A stretch of DNA of 64,000 bases from Orobanche coerulescens (Eukaryota > Streptophyta > Magnoliopsida > Lamiales > Orobanchaceae). Below the pieces are notes generated by a model. That model searched no databases, was not told the origin of the DNA, and saw only the letters and a program-made list of their open reading frames with translations. A program made the position numbers and the translations under genes. Location: the NCBI GenBank assembly GCA_033398695.1, contig CM065802.1, positions 206,293,096 to 206,357,095 on the forward strand, in the 5' to 3' direction. Positions 9,293 to 20,159 of this stretch are shown here, piece after piece (the stretch's first letter is position 1; each line of letters starts with the position of its first letter).

Positions 9293-9430
9293 TTACGACG
9301 TAACCGCCATGGCTTACGACGTAACCGTCCATGGCGAACTCACCGCTGGAAATGCCGGGCGTTACGCACGTTACGGCCGGGCCTTACGACGTAACCGCCT
9401 TACGACGAATCGCCGATCACTACCGCACGT
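9293..9430 (-). repeat. TTACGACGTAA palindrome array (LTR I)
   Basis: TTACGACGTAA occurs at 9293-9303, 9314-9324 and 9384-9394. Variants lie at 9362-9374 (TTACGCACGTTAC) and 9400-9407, and half-sites near 9425-9433. Arms TTACG/CGTAA flank one base. The array begins about 550 bp into the inverted LTR. Confidence 0.8.
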
Positions 9431-9977
9431 TACTCGGCGGTGGCACGGCCCCAAAGATGCCCGACCATGACTCGGTCGGGACCAACTCCGACGGCCCGAA
9501 CGACCCCGAAACCCGAACCTGAGTACGAATCGAAGATACGGTTACGAAGTACTCGCAAAGACGAATCCGAGCACTAAGAGAACACACAATTCCGACCACC
9601 CGAAGGCTCGAAATTCGACAACGGAAAGTAATTACCCCAAACTTTGGGAAATTACAAAAATGGCCCAAAACGCCCGAAAATCACGATACGTGATCGAAAC
9701 ATCAAGCCAAAGCTCGCAACATGAATAATAACATTAAATGAACTTACGAGAAAGTCGAAACAACAGTTTCGGACGAGATTCGCAAGAATCGAACTCAAGT
9801 GCGGAAAAACCGCTAAAAAGCACGGAACTCAACAAAACGACACCGAAACGAACTCGGATGACAAAAAGTGCAGAATTAATCATTCTCAGAATGACGAAAC
9901 GGTCATGAGCGAGTCGTCAAAACGGACTTCCGCCGAAAAAAAAGAAATTACCGGAAATCGAAATTACGGGTATTACA

Positions 9978-10095
9978 GGATCCGTAACCGGAATTGGTAT
10001 TAAGCACGGTCCGGTTACGGGCCGAACTTTCTGGGCCCGTTAATCTGCAGTCCGAACCGGTGGTTCAGCCCGGAACCGGCCCTTCTGCAGTCATT
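9978..10095. repeat. CCGGTT-rich segment, copy 1
   Basis: It contains GTCCGGTTACGGGCC, CCGAACCGGTGG and CCCGGAACCGGCCC. The same words recur in 10660-10835. It may be the subterminal region of a hAT-like element, but no terminal repeat or target duplication was identified. Confidence 0.35.
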
Positions 10096-10659
10096 ACATA
10101 AAAAAAATAAAAAACACTCGTAATTTCATTCAAATCCTCACAAATCCATAGTACAATTCTGATTATCAATTCCAGTACTTAGTTCGGTTATTTTAACACA
10201 TTCCAACCGAGTTCTAGATTAGTTCATCTCTACGATTATCACCAAACTAATCACTTCGTTCTAACCATCAATATGAAGATTATCACATCAAGAAACCTCT
10301 ACAAATCATGAACTATACTCGAAGAACACCCTCTAGATTTATCTTCTTGAATTCATCCAACACATGTGATAACCTTAACAAATCATTCCTCAAAAGAGCA
10401 TTTCAAATTCATCGTCAAAGGTATGTTATTAAATTAACTAAGTAATTTTAAAATTTCAACACTTGTAAATTATAAAATTTAGAAATTTTAACACTAAAAT
10501 CACTAATCATTTAATTTCAAAAAAAAAAGATATAAAAAATATTACAATTAATTATAAATTACATAAAAACACAACATAAATAGTTTCAACATTCGAAATT
10601 TCAATACAACTACACAATTCATATAATTTCATTCAAACATAAAAAATAATAAAAAAATG

Positions 10660-10835
10660 ATGAACTGCCGGTTCGGCCCGGGAACCATCGGTTTTCGGCC
10701 CGGACCTGAACTTCCGGTTTCGGACCTAGAAATCGGCCCTTCTTCAGAATACCAGGTCCGGTTACGGTTCACCTTTTCTGGTGAACAGGAACCACCGGTT
10801 CGGGCCGGGAACCGGCGGTTCACGACAGTTTGAAT
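10660..10835. repeat. CCGGTT-rich segment, copy 2
   Basis: It contains GGTCCGGTTACGGTTC, ACCACCGGTTCGGGCC and GGGAACCGGCGG, matching words in 9978-10095. Together the patches could bracket a small non-autonomous element of about 850 bp. Confidence 0.35.
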
Positions 10836-12241
10836 CACCTTGTATGGTAATTTTTCTCGTATATGCATGTAGAAGTCATGATGGATGGCACGGAACAACC
10901 AAATCATCCATTTTAATCCATAACGAAAAACAACTCGCGCTCCATACAAGGACATAATATGTATCTCTTTATAAGTCAAAATTATACTGAAACGATATTA
11001 ATCTTGTAAAATCTACATTAAATATACATGTTATTGATCTTTGGTCAATATTTTTAAGGTTATTGAGGAAGCGCTCTACCGAGGCCGAGTGTAAGTAAAT
11101 ATATTAAGCTTTACAAATTATCGGTTAGGTATTTATTTTTTGGAGAACTCTATTTTGTACTTTCTAGAGTAATTTCTATGACTTTATATTATAAAAGGTG
11201 TTCGATTGATTTTACATATTTGTGAATGTGAGGCAAATTATACACCAAATAATTATGTTTGATATTTAACTTAGAGATTTTTCCTTATACCTCAAACTAC
11301 GATTTGTTGTTGTGTTACAAAAATATTCATTCATCTCTTTTATTGAAGAGTACTTTGATTTCTAATTAGACTCCAAAATTAGTTTTATTTACTAACCGAT
11401 ATTTCATATAGAATCTAAAGATAGATGTGACTGATCATTTCTTTTTAATTTTAAAAATTATAAATAAGGATGTCAATGGGTCGGATATGGTACGGGTATG
11501 CCTCCTCCATACCCTACCCTATTTGATTCAGATCGGTTTGGATATTGCTCATCCCGTAATCGGGTACCCAATGGGTATTCGGGTACCCGTATAACCTATA
11601 TTTAAAAATATAAATATTTTTTAATATATATCATATATATTTAATATAATTAATAAATTCAATTTAGTATAATAAATATTTAAAATATTATATTTTATAT
11701 AATAATATATGTAACACCCCCGATATATTCAGGAATATTACAGCGCCGTAAATCCTTTACATAAGGATTTACAAGGCTGAAGAATTGAACAGGCATTAAA
11801 AGGTACTAACGAATGGAAATAACGGAATTACGATACAACAATTCTGACCAAATACAAAAATAGTACAATTGTTCAACAGAACTCAATAATACATCACCAA
11901 ATTCAAATTCATCACAAATGACTTCGTACTCGAGTACTTATTGAAATAACCAATAAACAACAGACAAATGAACCCGACCGAAACATCACTCTGCACCCTC
12001 GTCGTCATGCAACTCCAATGGTTGTTTTCCCGCTCTCCTGGATCCTGAACATAAAAAAAATGTTCACCCCCGAAGGGGATAGCACAACGATGCTAGTACA
12101 TGTACCACAACATATTATTCATATCTCACGAATAACGTAAACGACAAGAAAAATACCAACGAGTCTTCTCCTACGAGAAACTCAAAAATGACATGCACAA
12201 CTGATAATCACAACATGATATCATAACATACACATGGTTAT

Positions 12242-12377
12242 TCCGTCGATCCAGCGTTCACTGCCTAGAACCCACGATGATCCCGTCATACCAACCCGTG
12301 GTGGAAAAACCCGTCCGATGATCCAGCGCACGCTAGCATAGATCCCCCGATGATCCCGTCGGACCAACGCGAGGTGG
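12242..12377 (-). repeat. 72-bp tandem repeat in LTR B
   Basis: Two copies, starting at 12242 and 12314, share GATCCAGCG, GATGATCCCGTC and a CCAAC-n-GTGG tail. A single TAGCG-type motif (AGCGCACGCTAG) lies inside the second copy. The same repeat is present in every copy of this LTR. Confidence 0.8.
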
Positions 12378-12635
12378 ACATACAACAACGACTTACATGC
12401 ACGACAATACGTATAACATCAATACATAAAACAATTAAGGTACTTGCCTCGATTTGAAGACAAGAACAACACTTCCACGAAAATGAACACTCGAAGGTCG
12501 TCCTCCTCAATCAATCACGTAACGAGACCAAACCTTAACAAAAGAAATGATATAGGATTTATCTCACGTCGTACGAATGTTTGACAATTCGATTTACGGC
12601 CAAAAGTTCATAAAATGCAATCTGCCTGAACTGCT

Positions 12636-12854
12636 TAGCGCACGCTAAGTACTCTGTGTAGCGTGCGTTAAGTGCGCTTTCGATAAGCGCACGCAAACAA
12701 CAAAGCCTAGCGTCGCTAACTATGTATGGTCGATTACTTCAGCGATCGATCGGTGACTTCGTCTGATGGCCTAGCGTACGTTACGTACCAAACGTAGCGT
12801 ACGCTAACTAGTGTTCGATAGCGCACGTTAATTTTCATAGTTTAGGGTGCGCTA
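12636..12854 (-). repeat. TAGCGNNCGCTA array 2, element B 3' LTR
   Basis: About eight copies and decayed variants (TAGCGCACGCTA, TAGCGTACGCTA, TAGCGTACGTTA, TAGCGCACGTTA). In element orientation the array lies about 1.23-1.45 kb into the LTR, so it is likely transcribed, unlike array 1. Confidence 0.85.
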
Positions 12855-12865
12855 TCTATGCATGG

Positions 12866-12890
12866 CAGTTTACTGCTGGGCAGTAAACTG
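12866..12890. other. Perfect 10-bp hairpin in LTR B
   Basis: CAGTTTACTG (12866-12875), a 5-nt loop and CAGTAAACTG (12881-12890). It is kept in both element D LTRs (near 25104 and 32409). In the other B LTR (near 20166-20190) it is scrambled in a CAG-to-CGA pattern. Confidence 0.75.
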
Positions 12891-13676
12891 TTCTCATCAT
12901 GATCACAACAATGAAATCTTCCGTGATAATTCATGTTACCTCCATGAATATAATGTACATATGTTTATGAATGATCTTACGGATAACAACAACTTCGGAT
13001 TCAAGGATATGCATACCATATAAAACCATATTCCATTTCGACTACAAATCTTCATACGACAATTCGAAAGGCTTAACGGTTGATATCAACACCTTTACAT
13101 CAATCAATATTATCATGCTGAAGTTGTTTAACATTCCATCTATACTAGATAAATCCTTCCATGATCAATCCCTTATATTTATCTAACAATAATGATGTTA
13201 AAGTCAAGTCCATGATTGGTATGAAGTCATCCACTAGGTTCGGATTACCAATGATAGAAGCTTCCTTTACTTTGTTCAATGTAATAAGATTCGAATCATG
13301 ATGATCATAATCAAGGTACTTAAGGCTTAATCATCTCAATATTCCAAACATGATATACTTTGGATAATTCATCTATGAAAATCCATATCTTGTTAACATG
13401 ATCATCCAAATCGTTAGAATCCAACTCTAAGTCTGGAGATAGATTGAACATACCTTAATATGATGAAAATCACTGAACCGTAAGGTAGAATCCGACTCCG
13501 GTTGGTTGTATGCCACTCCAATGTGCTATTCCACTTCAATGATTATTCCCAAGTGATAACCAGTATATAAACACCAACAAAATGTGTTCTAAGTGTGTAG
13601 GAGGATATTTCAGCTCTCTGGCCTCTCAAGAATGCAGAATGGTCGAGTAAAATGTAAGCCAAAACGAGTTGTTGTC

Positions 13677-13689
13677 CCATTTATAATAA
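13677..13689 (-). promoter_or_regulatory. TATA box of element B LTR
   Basis: ATTATAAATGGG on the minus strand lies just downstream of the palindrome array. It is conserved in the other copies of this LTR, for example near 20980-20995. Confidence 0.6.
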
Positions 13690-13706
13690 TCTGCATTTTA
13701 ACAAGT

Positions 13707-13931
13707 TAGCGCACGCTACTAAGTTTTCCTTAGCGTGCGCTAATAAAAGTTGACTTTAGAACTGTCCAGGTTCGTCCGCGGGAATCTTATTCGGACCCAT
13801 GTCCCGGCTGGCGCATGTGCTAGCCGTCCTGCTCAATAATTGAGTTCTTAGCGCACGCAACTCCTACCTGCATAGCGTGCGCTAATAGTAGCCCGATAGC
13901 GCGCGTTAAGATACATTCTTAGCGTGCGCTA
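13707..13931 (-). repeat. TAGCGNNCGCTA array 1, element B 3' LTR
   Basis: Six copies or close variants of the 12-mer occur, with centres CA, TG and CG (TAGCGCACGCTA, TAGCGTGCGCTA, TAGCGCGCGTTA). In element orientation they lie about 155-380 bp into the LTR and end about 18 bp before ATTATAAAT. Confidence 0.88.
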
Positions 13932-14086
13932 TCACAAGTTTGCATGAGCAATTTTGCATGCTTCTATACTTATGTACAATGATATCAATGCAAGAAATAT
14001 CATACTCCAATAATCAAAACCACCAATCCGAATAATACAGGGTTTGAATACAGATGAAATACACCGTAATAAATCCGGATATTACA

Positions 14087-14100
14087 TACTCTCCTACTAA
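14087..14100 (-). promoter_or_regulatory. Element B polypurine tract
   Basis: TTAGTAGGAGAGTA on the minus strand immediately precedes the 3' LTR start. Upstream is GGGACGAAACTCCTTTT, conserved with elements A, D, E and F. Confidence 0.8.
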
Positions 14101-14121
14101 AAAGGAGTTTCGTCCCAAAAC

Positions 14122-15792
14122 TCAAGACGAAAATAACTCGGGATATCTAGACTTCATATCAGCTTCCGTTTCCCAGGTGGCTTCTTCCATTCCGTGACGT
14201 GACCATTGAACTTTGACCAAACCGATTGGTTTGTTCCTCAGCTGCTTAACTCGACTCTCGAGTATCTTGACTGGTCTTTCTTCAAACGTCCCATCCTGCG
14301 CGACTTCGATCTCGCCGAAATCAATGATATGACTGGGATCTGGTATATACCTCCGTAACTGGGATACGTGGAACACGTTATGAACATGGCACAACGACGG
14401 CGGCAATGCCAATCTGTATGCCAACTCCCCAACTCTCTCAAGGATCTCAAATGGTCCGATATATCTCGGACTCAGCTTTCCTTTCCTTCCGAAACGAAAG
14501 ATTCCCCGAGTAGGAGAAACCTTCAAAAGTACGTGATCTCCACTACCGAACTCCAATGGGCGACGGCGTACGTCTGCGTAAGATTGCTGGCGACTCTGGG
14601 CGGTCAACAGCCTTTCACGAATCAAGGCTATGTTCTCTCGAGTCTGTACGATCAACTCTGGTTCTGTTCCGATCAAGTCTGACGAATCGTCCCAGCATAA
14701 GGGCGATCTGCATCTCCTTCCGTATAATGCCTCAAACGGTGCCATCTTAATGGAAGCATGCCAACTATTGTTGTAGGTAAATTCAATCAACGATAGATGA
14801 ACTTCCCATTCGTTTGACCAATCTAAGGCACAGGCCCTTAGCATGTCTTCCACCATTTGAATAGTCCTCTCGGATTGTCCGTCAGTCTGCGGGTGATAAG
14901 CTATACTGAAGTTCAATTCGGTCCCCAAGTCCTTATGAACTGCTTTCCAGAAGTGAGACACAAAACGGCCGTCTAGATCAGAAACAATGGTCTTCGGCGT
15001 ATCATGCAATCGAACTATCTCCGAAATAAATACTCGTGCCAACCTCTCTGGTCCCCACGTATCCTTAATGCCTAGAAAATGAGCTGATTTGGTTAAATGA
15101 CCAACTATCACCCAAATCATGTTCATTCCTGTCCTGGTTCTCGGCATATTAGTGATAAAGTCCATCGATATGTCCTCCCACTTCCATTCAGGAATCGGGA
15201 GTGGATTCAACATTCCGGCAGGCCATTGATGCTCGATCTTAACCTGCTGACAAGTCAAGCATTTTGAAACATAGTACGCTACATCTTTCTTCATGTTGCC
15301 CCACCAGAAATTCTGCTTCAAGTCCTTATACATTTTACTGGTGCCCGGGTGGATAGAATAGGGCGAACTGTGAGCTTCCTTCATAATCGTCTGTTTCAGA
15401 ACATCATCATCGGGAACACAGAGTCGGTTCTGAAATCTCAAAACTCCATCATCATGAATTATGAATCCGGGGGCCTTTCCTTTGATCACTTCATCATGTA
15501 ACCGAATCATCAGAGGATCATCTGCCTGTCTAGATTTGATTCCTTCGGTTAATGATGAAGTTATCTCCATCACGCACAGTTGTCCTTGGACTCTTTGTAA
15601 CCATACCTCAATTCCTTCACGAATCATCTCTCGTTGAAGGCTAAGTTGGGAGGTCAGCGTCTCCAGTATCTGAATAGAAACAGGCTTGCGGCTAAGTGCA
15701 TCGACCACTACATTTGCTTTGCCTGGATGATACAAAATCTCCAAGTCATAGTCCTTGATCAGCTCTAACCATCTTCTTTGCCGCATGTTCAA
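14122..15792 (-). CDS. Element B integrase with chromodomain-like tail
   Basis: A 556-residue open stretch of the pol polyprotein. It starts in the RNase H C-terminus ([18 protein letters not shown]). The integrase zinc region shows [13 protein letters not shown] and CLTCQQVK. Catalytic context is visible as [22 protein letters not shown] and [12 protein letters not shown]. The C-terminal part has [13 protein letters not shown], then [19 protein letters not shown]. The chromodomain-like end is [16 protein letters not shown], which in chromoviruses directs integration to heterochromatin. The block ends at a stop at 14122. It is the best-preserved part of element B. Confidence 0.9.
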   Translation of the reverse strand: MNMRQRRWLELIKDYDLEILYHPGKANVVVDALSRKPVSIQILETLTSQLSLQREMIREGIEVWLQRVQGQLCVMEITSSLTEGIKSRQADDPLMIRLHDEVIKGKAPGFIIHDDGVLRFQNRLCVPDDDVLKQTIMKEAHSSPYSIHPGTSKMYKDLKQNFWWGNMKKDVAYYVSKCLTCQQVKIEHQWPAGMLNPLPIPEWKWEDISMDFITNMPRTRTGMNMIWVIVGHLTKSAHFLGIKDTWGPERLARVFISEIVRLHDTPKTIVSDLDGRFVSHFWKAVHKDLGTELNFSIAYHPQTDGQSERTIQMVEDMLRACALDWSNEWEVHLSLIEFTYNNSWHASIKMAPFEALYGRRCRSPLCWDDSSDLIGTEPELIVQTRENIALIRERLLTAQSRQQSYADVRRRPLEFGSGDHVLLKVSPTRGIFRFGRKGKLSPRYIGPFEILERVGELAYRLALPPSLCHVHNVFHVSQLRRYIPDPSHIIDFGEIEVAQDGTFEERPVKILESRVKQLRNKPIGLVKVQWSRHGMEEATWETEADMKSRYPELFSS

Positions 15793-16249
15793 CTCTTTCT
15801 GACTGAATATGTACTTGAGACTCTTATGATCCGTAAAGATCGGCGGAGTCCCGCATGAGATAATGCCTCCAGATCTTCAAAGCAAAAACTACTGCTGCAA
15901 GCTCCAAATCATGTGTTGGGTAATTCACTTCATAAGGTTTCAGCTGTCGCGACGCATAAGCGATCACCTTATCATTCTGCATCAACACGCACCCAAGTCC
16001 TTGGTTCGAAGCATCACTGTAAACTATAAATCCTCCAGTTCCCTGTGGAAGTGATAGAATCGGTGCCGTCGTCAATCTCTTCTTCAATTCATCAAAGCTA
16101 ATCTGACACAATTCATTCCACTCAAACTTTTGAGTTTTCTGCAGGAGTCGAGTAAGTGGGCGGGAGATTTTAGAAAACCCTTCCACGAATCGACGATAAT
16201 ATCCAGCAAGTCCTAAGAAGCTTCGGACTTCTTTCACGTTCTTTGGAGG
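15793..16249 (-). pseudogene. Element B RNase H region, disrupted
   Basis: In frame from 16249 the sequence carries the reverse transcriptase connection ([19 protein letters not shown]) and RNase H features ([37 protein letters not shown]). The frame is lost after RHYL near 15850, where element D continues cleanly. Compared with D, the break coincides with small changes at CTG and CAG sites (15841-15860), so it may be a sequence error. A TGG-to-TGA stop separates this block from reverse transcriptase at about 16250. Confidence 0.8.
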
Positions 16250-16252
16250 CTT

Positions 16253-17146
16253 TCAATCCATAATTGCTTCGATCTTCTGAGGATCTACTCGGACTCCTTC
16301 AGCTGACACTACATGGCCGAGGAACATTACTTCCTTTAGCCAGAATTCACACTTAGAAAGTTTGGCGTACAATTGCTCGTCTCTCAAAAGTTCCAATACA
16401 ATCCGCAAATGCTGCGCATGTTCTTCCGGGCTCTTAGAATACACCAGAATGTCATCAATGAACACGACCACAAATTTGTCCAAAAATTCAATGAACACTC
16501 TGTTCATCAATTGCATAAATACAGCAGGTGCGTTAGTGAGACCAAACGGCATCACTACAAACTCATAATGTCCGTAGAGAGTTCTGAATGCTGATTTCGG
16601 AACATCAGATTCCTTAATCCTCAGCTGATGATACCCTGATCTCAGATCGATTTTAAAAAATACTGTTGCCCCTTGCAACTGGTCAAACAGATCATCAATC
16701 CGTGGCAACAGATACTTGTTCTTAATCGTCATCTTGTTCAGCTCTCGATAGTCAATACACAGTCGGAGCGATCCATCCTTCTTTCGGACAAAAAGAACTG
16801 GCGATCCCCAGGGTGAGACGCTTGGCTGAATATAGCCCTTATCCAGTAACTCCTCCAGTTGCTTCTTCAGTTCGTACATCTCAATAGGTGCCATACGATA
16901 CGGCGCCTTAGAAATTGGTGTAGCTCCGGGTTCCAGCTCAATGGTAAATTCTACATCCCTTCGTGGAGGTAGTCCAGGTAACTCGTCAGGAAATACATCT
17001 GGAAATTCGTTCACAACAGGAATGGATGAAAGTTCCATAATTTCGTCTTCTTTCTTCATTGCATAACACCGATCTTGCGATACTGTTTCAACAATTTGAC
17101 AGCTTTCATCGCTTTGATCAATTTTCCCGAGCTTCCCGGTTTCCAT
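16253..17146 (-). CDS. Element B reverse transcriptase
   Basis: A 297-residue block with the gypsy-type reverse transcriptase. [30 protein letters not shown] (first catalytic Asp), [16 protein letters not shown] and [16 protein letters not shown] (the catalytic DD pair) are all visible. The N-terminal linker carries [20 protein letters not shown]. The block ends at a premature TGA near 16250, where D copies have a tryptophan codon. Upstream it overlaps the protease block in another frame near 17056-17146. Confidence 0.9.
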   Translation of the reverse strand: METGKLGKIDQSDESCQIVETVSQDRCYAMKKEDEIMELSSIPVVNEFPDVFPDELPGLPPRRDVEFTIELEPGATPISKAPYRMAPIEMYELKKQLEELLDKGYIQPSVSPWGSPVLFVRKKDGSLRLCIDYRELNKMTIKNKYLLPRIDDLFDQLQGATVFFKIDLRSGYHQLRIKESDVPKSAFRTLYGHYEFVVMPFGLTNAPAVFMQLMNRVFIEFLDKFVVVFIDDILVYSKSPEEHAQHLRIVLELLRDEQLYAKLSKCEFWLKEVMFLGHVVSAEGVRVDPQKIEAIMD

Positions 17147-17514
17147 CCCTCGAACAATATTTCGGAACCATCGTCAGCGATCAGCGAGATATTCCTCCTT
17201 CGGTAGTTTACAATTTCTACATACCGATTAAGCCAATCGTCTCCGAGTATCAGGTCGTCTCCTTGCATTTCTATCACGATCAGATTTGAGAGCCACTCTC
17301 TGCCTCCAAATGATACAGGGAAATTTCTAGTTTCTAAATTTCCGACAATCCTCTCTCCACTCGGTAAACCAACAACATAAGGTTCACAAGTATGAAAACC
17401 GGAAATATTCAAACGATTTACACAAGACAAAGATATAAAAGAATGCGTAGCTCCTGTATCGAATAAAACGCTAGCTGGCCGGGAAAGGATCTCGGACAAG
17501 CACTGATGCGACAA
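17056..17514 (-). CDS. Element B aspartic protease
   Basis: Retroviral-type aspartic protease. The active site [13 protein letters not shown] is near residues 17-29, and [10 protein letters not shown], the usual second conserved block, follows about 75 residues later. It would cut the Gag-Pol polyprotein inside virus-like particles. The start shown is simply the first Met of the open stretch, since the protein is normally a polyprotein segment. The frame shifts near 17060-17100 before reverse transcriptase. Confidence 0.85.
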   Translation of the reverse strand: MSHQCLSEILSRPASVLFDTGATHSFISLSCVNRLNISGFHTCEPYVVGLPSGERIVGNLETRNFPVSFGGREWLSNLIVIEMQGDDLILGDDWLNRYVEIVNYRRRNISLIADDGSEILFEGWKPGSSGKLIKAMKAVKLLKQYRKIGVMQ

Positions 17515-18804
17515 TGAAGATCTGATCGTCTGTCCTCCTCATCTCAAATGCAGGCGTGGGGAGCAGATCCGCACTCGATGTCCCCTTTCGGTCCCATTGT
17601 CCTCTGCCTCGTCCGCGGCCAAAATTCCGAGGCATTCGAACACTTTGCTGCATCTGTTGAATCGGCTTCTCGACCGGTATTGTGGTGTACGGGCTCTAAA
17701 AGACTTTGCAGCCTCTTCACAAAACACTGCCCGATGTCCCTCTCGTCCACAATCAAAACAAGTCACGGCAGGAAGGGGGCAATTCCGTCGATAGTGCCCC
17801 GTCTGGGCGCAGTTAAAGCATTTCCTAGTAACATCAGTAATAGTCGATGTCGCTCCAAAGTTCTTTCCGCTCCTAACTGGGTGCGGAGGTTTCTTGAAAG
17901 AGTGAAATGATGACTGGGCCTTACGGGGCCCGCTGTTCTTGTGCTCTGTAAAAGTACCAGAGACTTTCTGTTTCTTGGATTCCGAAAATTTCTCCATAGC
18001 TGCTTCCTTGATCTCATACGCCAACGCCTTATCCTGGTATTGACGGAGTGTGGTACATTCAAATCCGGACATGTACCTCTGGATTTCTGGTTTCATTCTC
18101 ATATCGAAATGGATCATCATTTCTGCATCTGTTCTGACCAGATGTCGAACAAATGCCAGCTGTTGGTTAAACGTCTTAATCGCCTGGGATACTGGCACAT
18201 CAGAAGGCTGAGCGGAGAAAAACTCCCGAACTTTGGCTTCCCTCACAGGACGAGGGCAATACTGAGCTTCCATCGTCAATCTAAACTATGTCCAATCAGC
18301 ATCATGGTCTACAGGCCGGATGGCTTCCCACCATTCGTACGCTTCCCCTATCTGAAAATATTGCGCGATAGAGGCTCTCCGGTTATCTGGGCAGTTAATT
18401 CCGGCATATATTTTCTCCAGTTCCTTTAACCAATGGTCCCAGGTGGGAGTCTCAGAAATACCGTCGAATTTGGGTGGTTGCATCTTCGCCACCTCTTGCA
18501 GCCACCGGTCACCTCGATTTCCCATGTCTGGGATCCCTTGCTGTCTTTCTCCGTGCTGTAGTCCCACCGCCACTTGCATTCGGTCCACGACCTAGGCGAA
18601 CTGAGTCATCTGGTTCACCACTTGACGAAGGATCTCTGGTACAGCAGGATCTGGTTCGTTATTAATAGATTGTTGTGGCTCGCCTGAACTATGACTGGCC
18701 TGATTAGAAGGCGACGCTTCCCTTTCAGCATTTCTTCGTCCGCGTCCACGACCGCGACCACGTCCACGTCCGCCTCTCAACATACTGTAAGCATAAATAC
18801 TCAA
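17471..18804 (-). pseudogene. Element B gag, disrupted
   Basis: Gag begins at ATG 18804 with an Arg-Gly repeat tail (GGRGRGRGRGRGRR). It continues through the retrotransposon gag domain (TWDHWLKELEKIY, EWWEAIRP) to two CCHC knuckles, CFNCAQTGHYRRNC and CFDCGREGHRAVFC. Two premature stops are present compared with D, one near 18590 (Q codon) and one near 18283 (E codon). A frame change near 17650-17690 follows the second knuckle. The protein would package element RNA. Confidence 0.85.
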
Positions 18805-18997
18805 TATACAGGAAACAGCATCGTTCTAATATTCGAGTATAAAGAGACACAACATGTAAAGAACGAGATAGAGTTTAGGAACTTACAACCACCGTTCGCA
18901 TGAAGACGTAGGCAGTGCAGTGATGTCATTCACGGCCGGTTACCTCAAAAGACATAAATGACCCCTATTTTAACCCAACGGCCAAGATATCCATAAT

Positions 18998-19013
18998 CTT
19001 AGCTCCGATACCA
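18998..19013 (-). promoter_or_regulatory. Element B primer binding site
   Basis: TGGTATCGGAGCTAAG on the minus strand lies five bases from the 5' LTR end. It is the complement of initiator tRNA-Met 3' sequence with one mismatch. Confidence 0.85.
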
Positions 19014-19944
19014 TATTCTGTAACACCCCCGATATATTCAGGAATATTACAGCACCGTAAATCCTTTACATAAGGATTTACAAGGCTGAAGAATTGAACA
19101 GGCATTAAAAGGTACTAACGAATGGAAATAACGGAATTACGATACAACAATTCTGACCAAATACAAAAATAGTACAATTGTTCAACAGAACTCAATAATA
19201 CATCACCAAATTCAAATTCATCACAAATGACTTCGTACTCGAGTACTTATTGAAATAACCAATAAACAACAGACAAATGAACCCGACCGAAACATCACTC
19301 TGCACCCTCGTCGTCATGCAACTCCAATGGTTGTTTTCCCGCTCTCTTGGATCCTGAACATAAACAAAATGTTCACCCCCGAAGGGGTTAGCACAACGAT
19401 GCTAGTACAAGTACCACAACATATTATTCATATCTCACGAATAACGTAAACGACAAGAAAAATACCAACGAGTCTTCTCCTACGAGAAACTCAAAAATGA
19501 CATGCACAACTGATAATCACAACATGATATCATAACATATACATGGTAATTCCGTCGATCCAGCGTTCACTGCCTAGAACCCACGATGATCCCGTCATAC
19601 CAACCCGTGGTGGAAAAACCCGTCCGATGATCCAGCGCACGCTAGCATAGATCCCCCGATGATCCCGTCGGACCAACGCGAGGTGGACATACAACAACGA
19701 CATACATGCACGACAATACGTATAACATCAATACATAAAACAATTAAGTTACTTGCCTCGATTTGAAGACAAGAACAACACTTCCACGAAAATGAACACT
19801 CGAAGGTCGTCCTCCTCAATCAATCACGTAACGAGACCAAACCTTAACAAAAGAAATGATATAGGATTTATCTCACGCCGTACGAATGTTTAACAATTTG
19901 ATTTACGGACAAAAGTTCATAAAATGCAATCTGCCTAAACTGAT

Positions 19945-20159
19945 TAGCGCACGCTAAGTACTCTGCATAGCGTGCGTTAAGTCTGCTCGATAGCGCACGC
20001 AAACAACAAAGCCTAGCGTACGCTAACTATGTATGGTCGATTTCACCGATCGATCCGATCGACTCATCTGATGGCCTAGCGTATGTTACGTACCAAACGT
20101 AGCGTACGCTAACTAGTGTTCGATAGCGCACGTTAATTTTCATAGTTTAGCGTGCGCTA
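19945..20159 (-). repeat. TAGCGNNCGCTA array 2, element B 5' LTR
   Basis: About seven copies or variants, the counterpart of 12636-12854. Some units decayed in the 3' LTR copy are perfect here (TAGCGTACGCTA, TAGCGTGCGCTA). Confidence 0.85.

Larger units (their letters stand above)
8963..9977 (-). mobile_element. LTR fragment I (inverted, 5' 1 kb)
   Basis: Read on the minus strand from 9977, it starts TGTAATACCCGTAATTTCG. It follows the start of LTRs C and F closely, then a family-specific middle, then a stretch matching their region after the TATA box. It stops at 8963 where element A begins, so the rest of this LTR probably lies left of element A, outside the window. The array is made of TTACGACGTAA units rather than TAGCG or GTGCC palindromes. 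Confidence 0.75.
9978..11709. other. Non-coding flank with hAT-end-like patches
   Basis: No gene is supported. Two GC-rich patches, 9978-10095 and 10660-10835, are full of CCGGTT/AACCGG and GGCCCGG words and resemble each other. An AT-rich stretch separates them. From about 11468 the sequence GTCAATGGGTCGG, followed by GGGTACCC words, resembles the ends of plant hAT elements. The AT-rich tail (11590-11709) continues after element B at 21390. An open frame across 10629-10979 on the minus strand has no recognisable domain. Confidence 0.45.
11710..14086 (-). mobile_element. Element B 3' LTR
   Basis: A 2377-bp LTR. In minus orientation it starts TGTAATATCCGG at 14086 and ends GGGGGTGTTACA at 11710. 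It carries a near-promoter TAGCGNNCGCTA array (13931-13707), TATA (13689-13677), a second array (12854-12636), a GAGGCAAGTACC-like block near 12440-12455, a 72-bp tandem repeat (12377-12242) and a 33-bp terminal module (11742-11710). No coding sequence. Confidence 0.92.

Noticed and set aside
9201..9522. Overlapping plus-strand open frames
   Set aside because: They lie over the palindrome array and leader of inverted LTR I and result from the GC-rich repeats.
10629..10979. Minus-strand 116-residue open frame
   Set aside because: It crosses the CCGGTT-rich patch, has no domain, and its C-terminal composition follows the GC-rich repeat.
14368..14750. Plus-strand open frames across element B pol
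   Set aside because: They are antisense to the integrase coding sequence, which has all family motifs.
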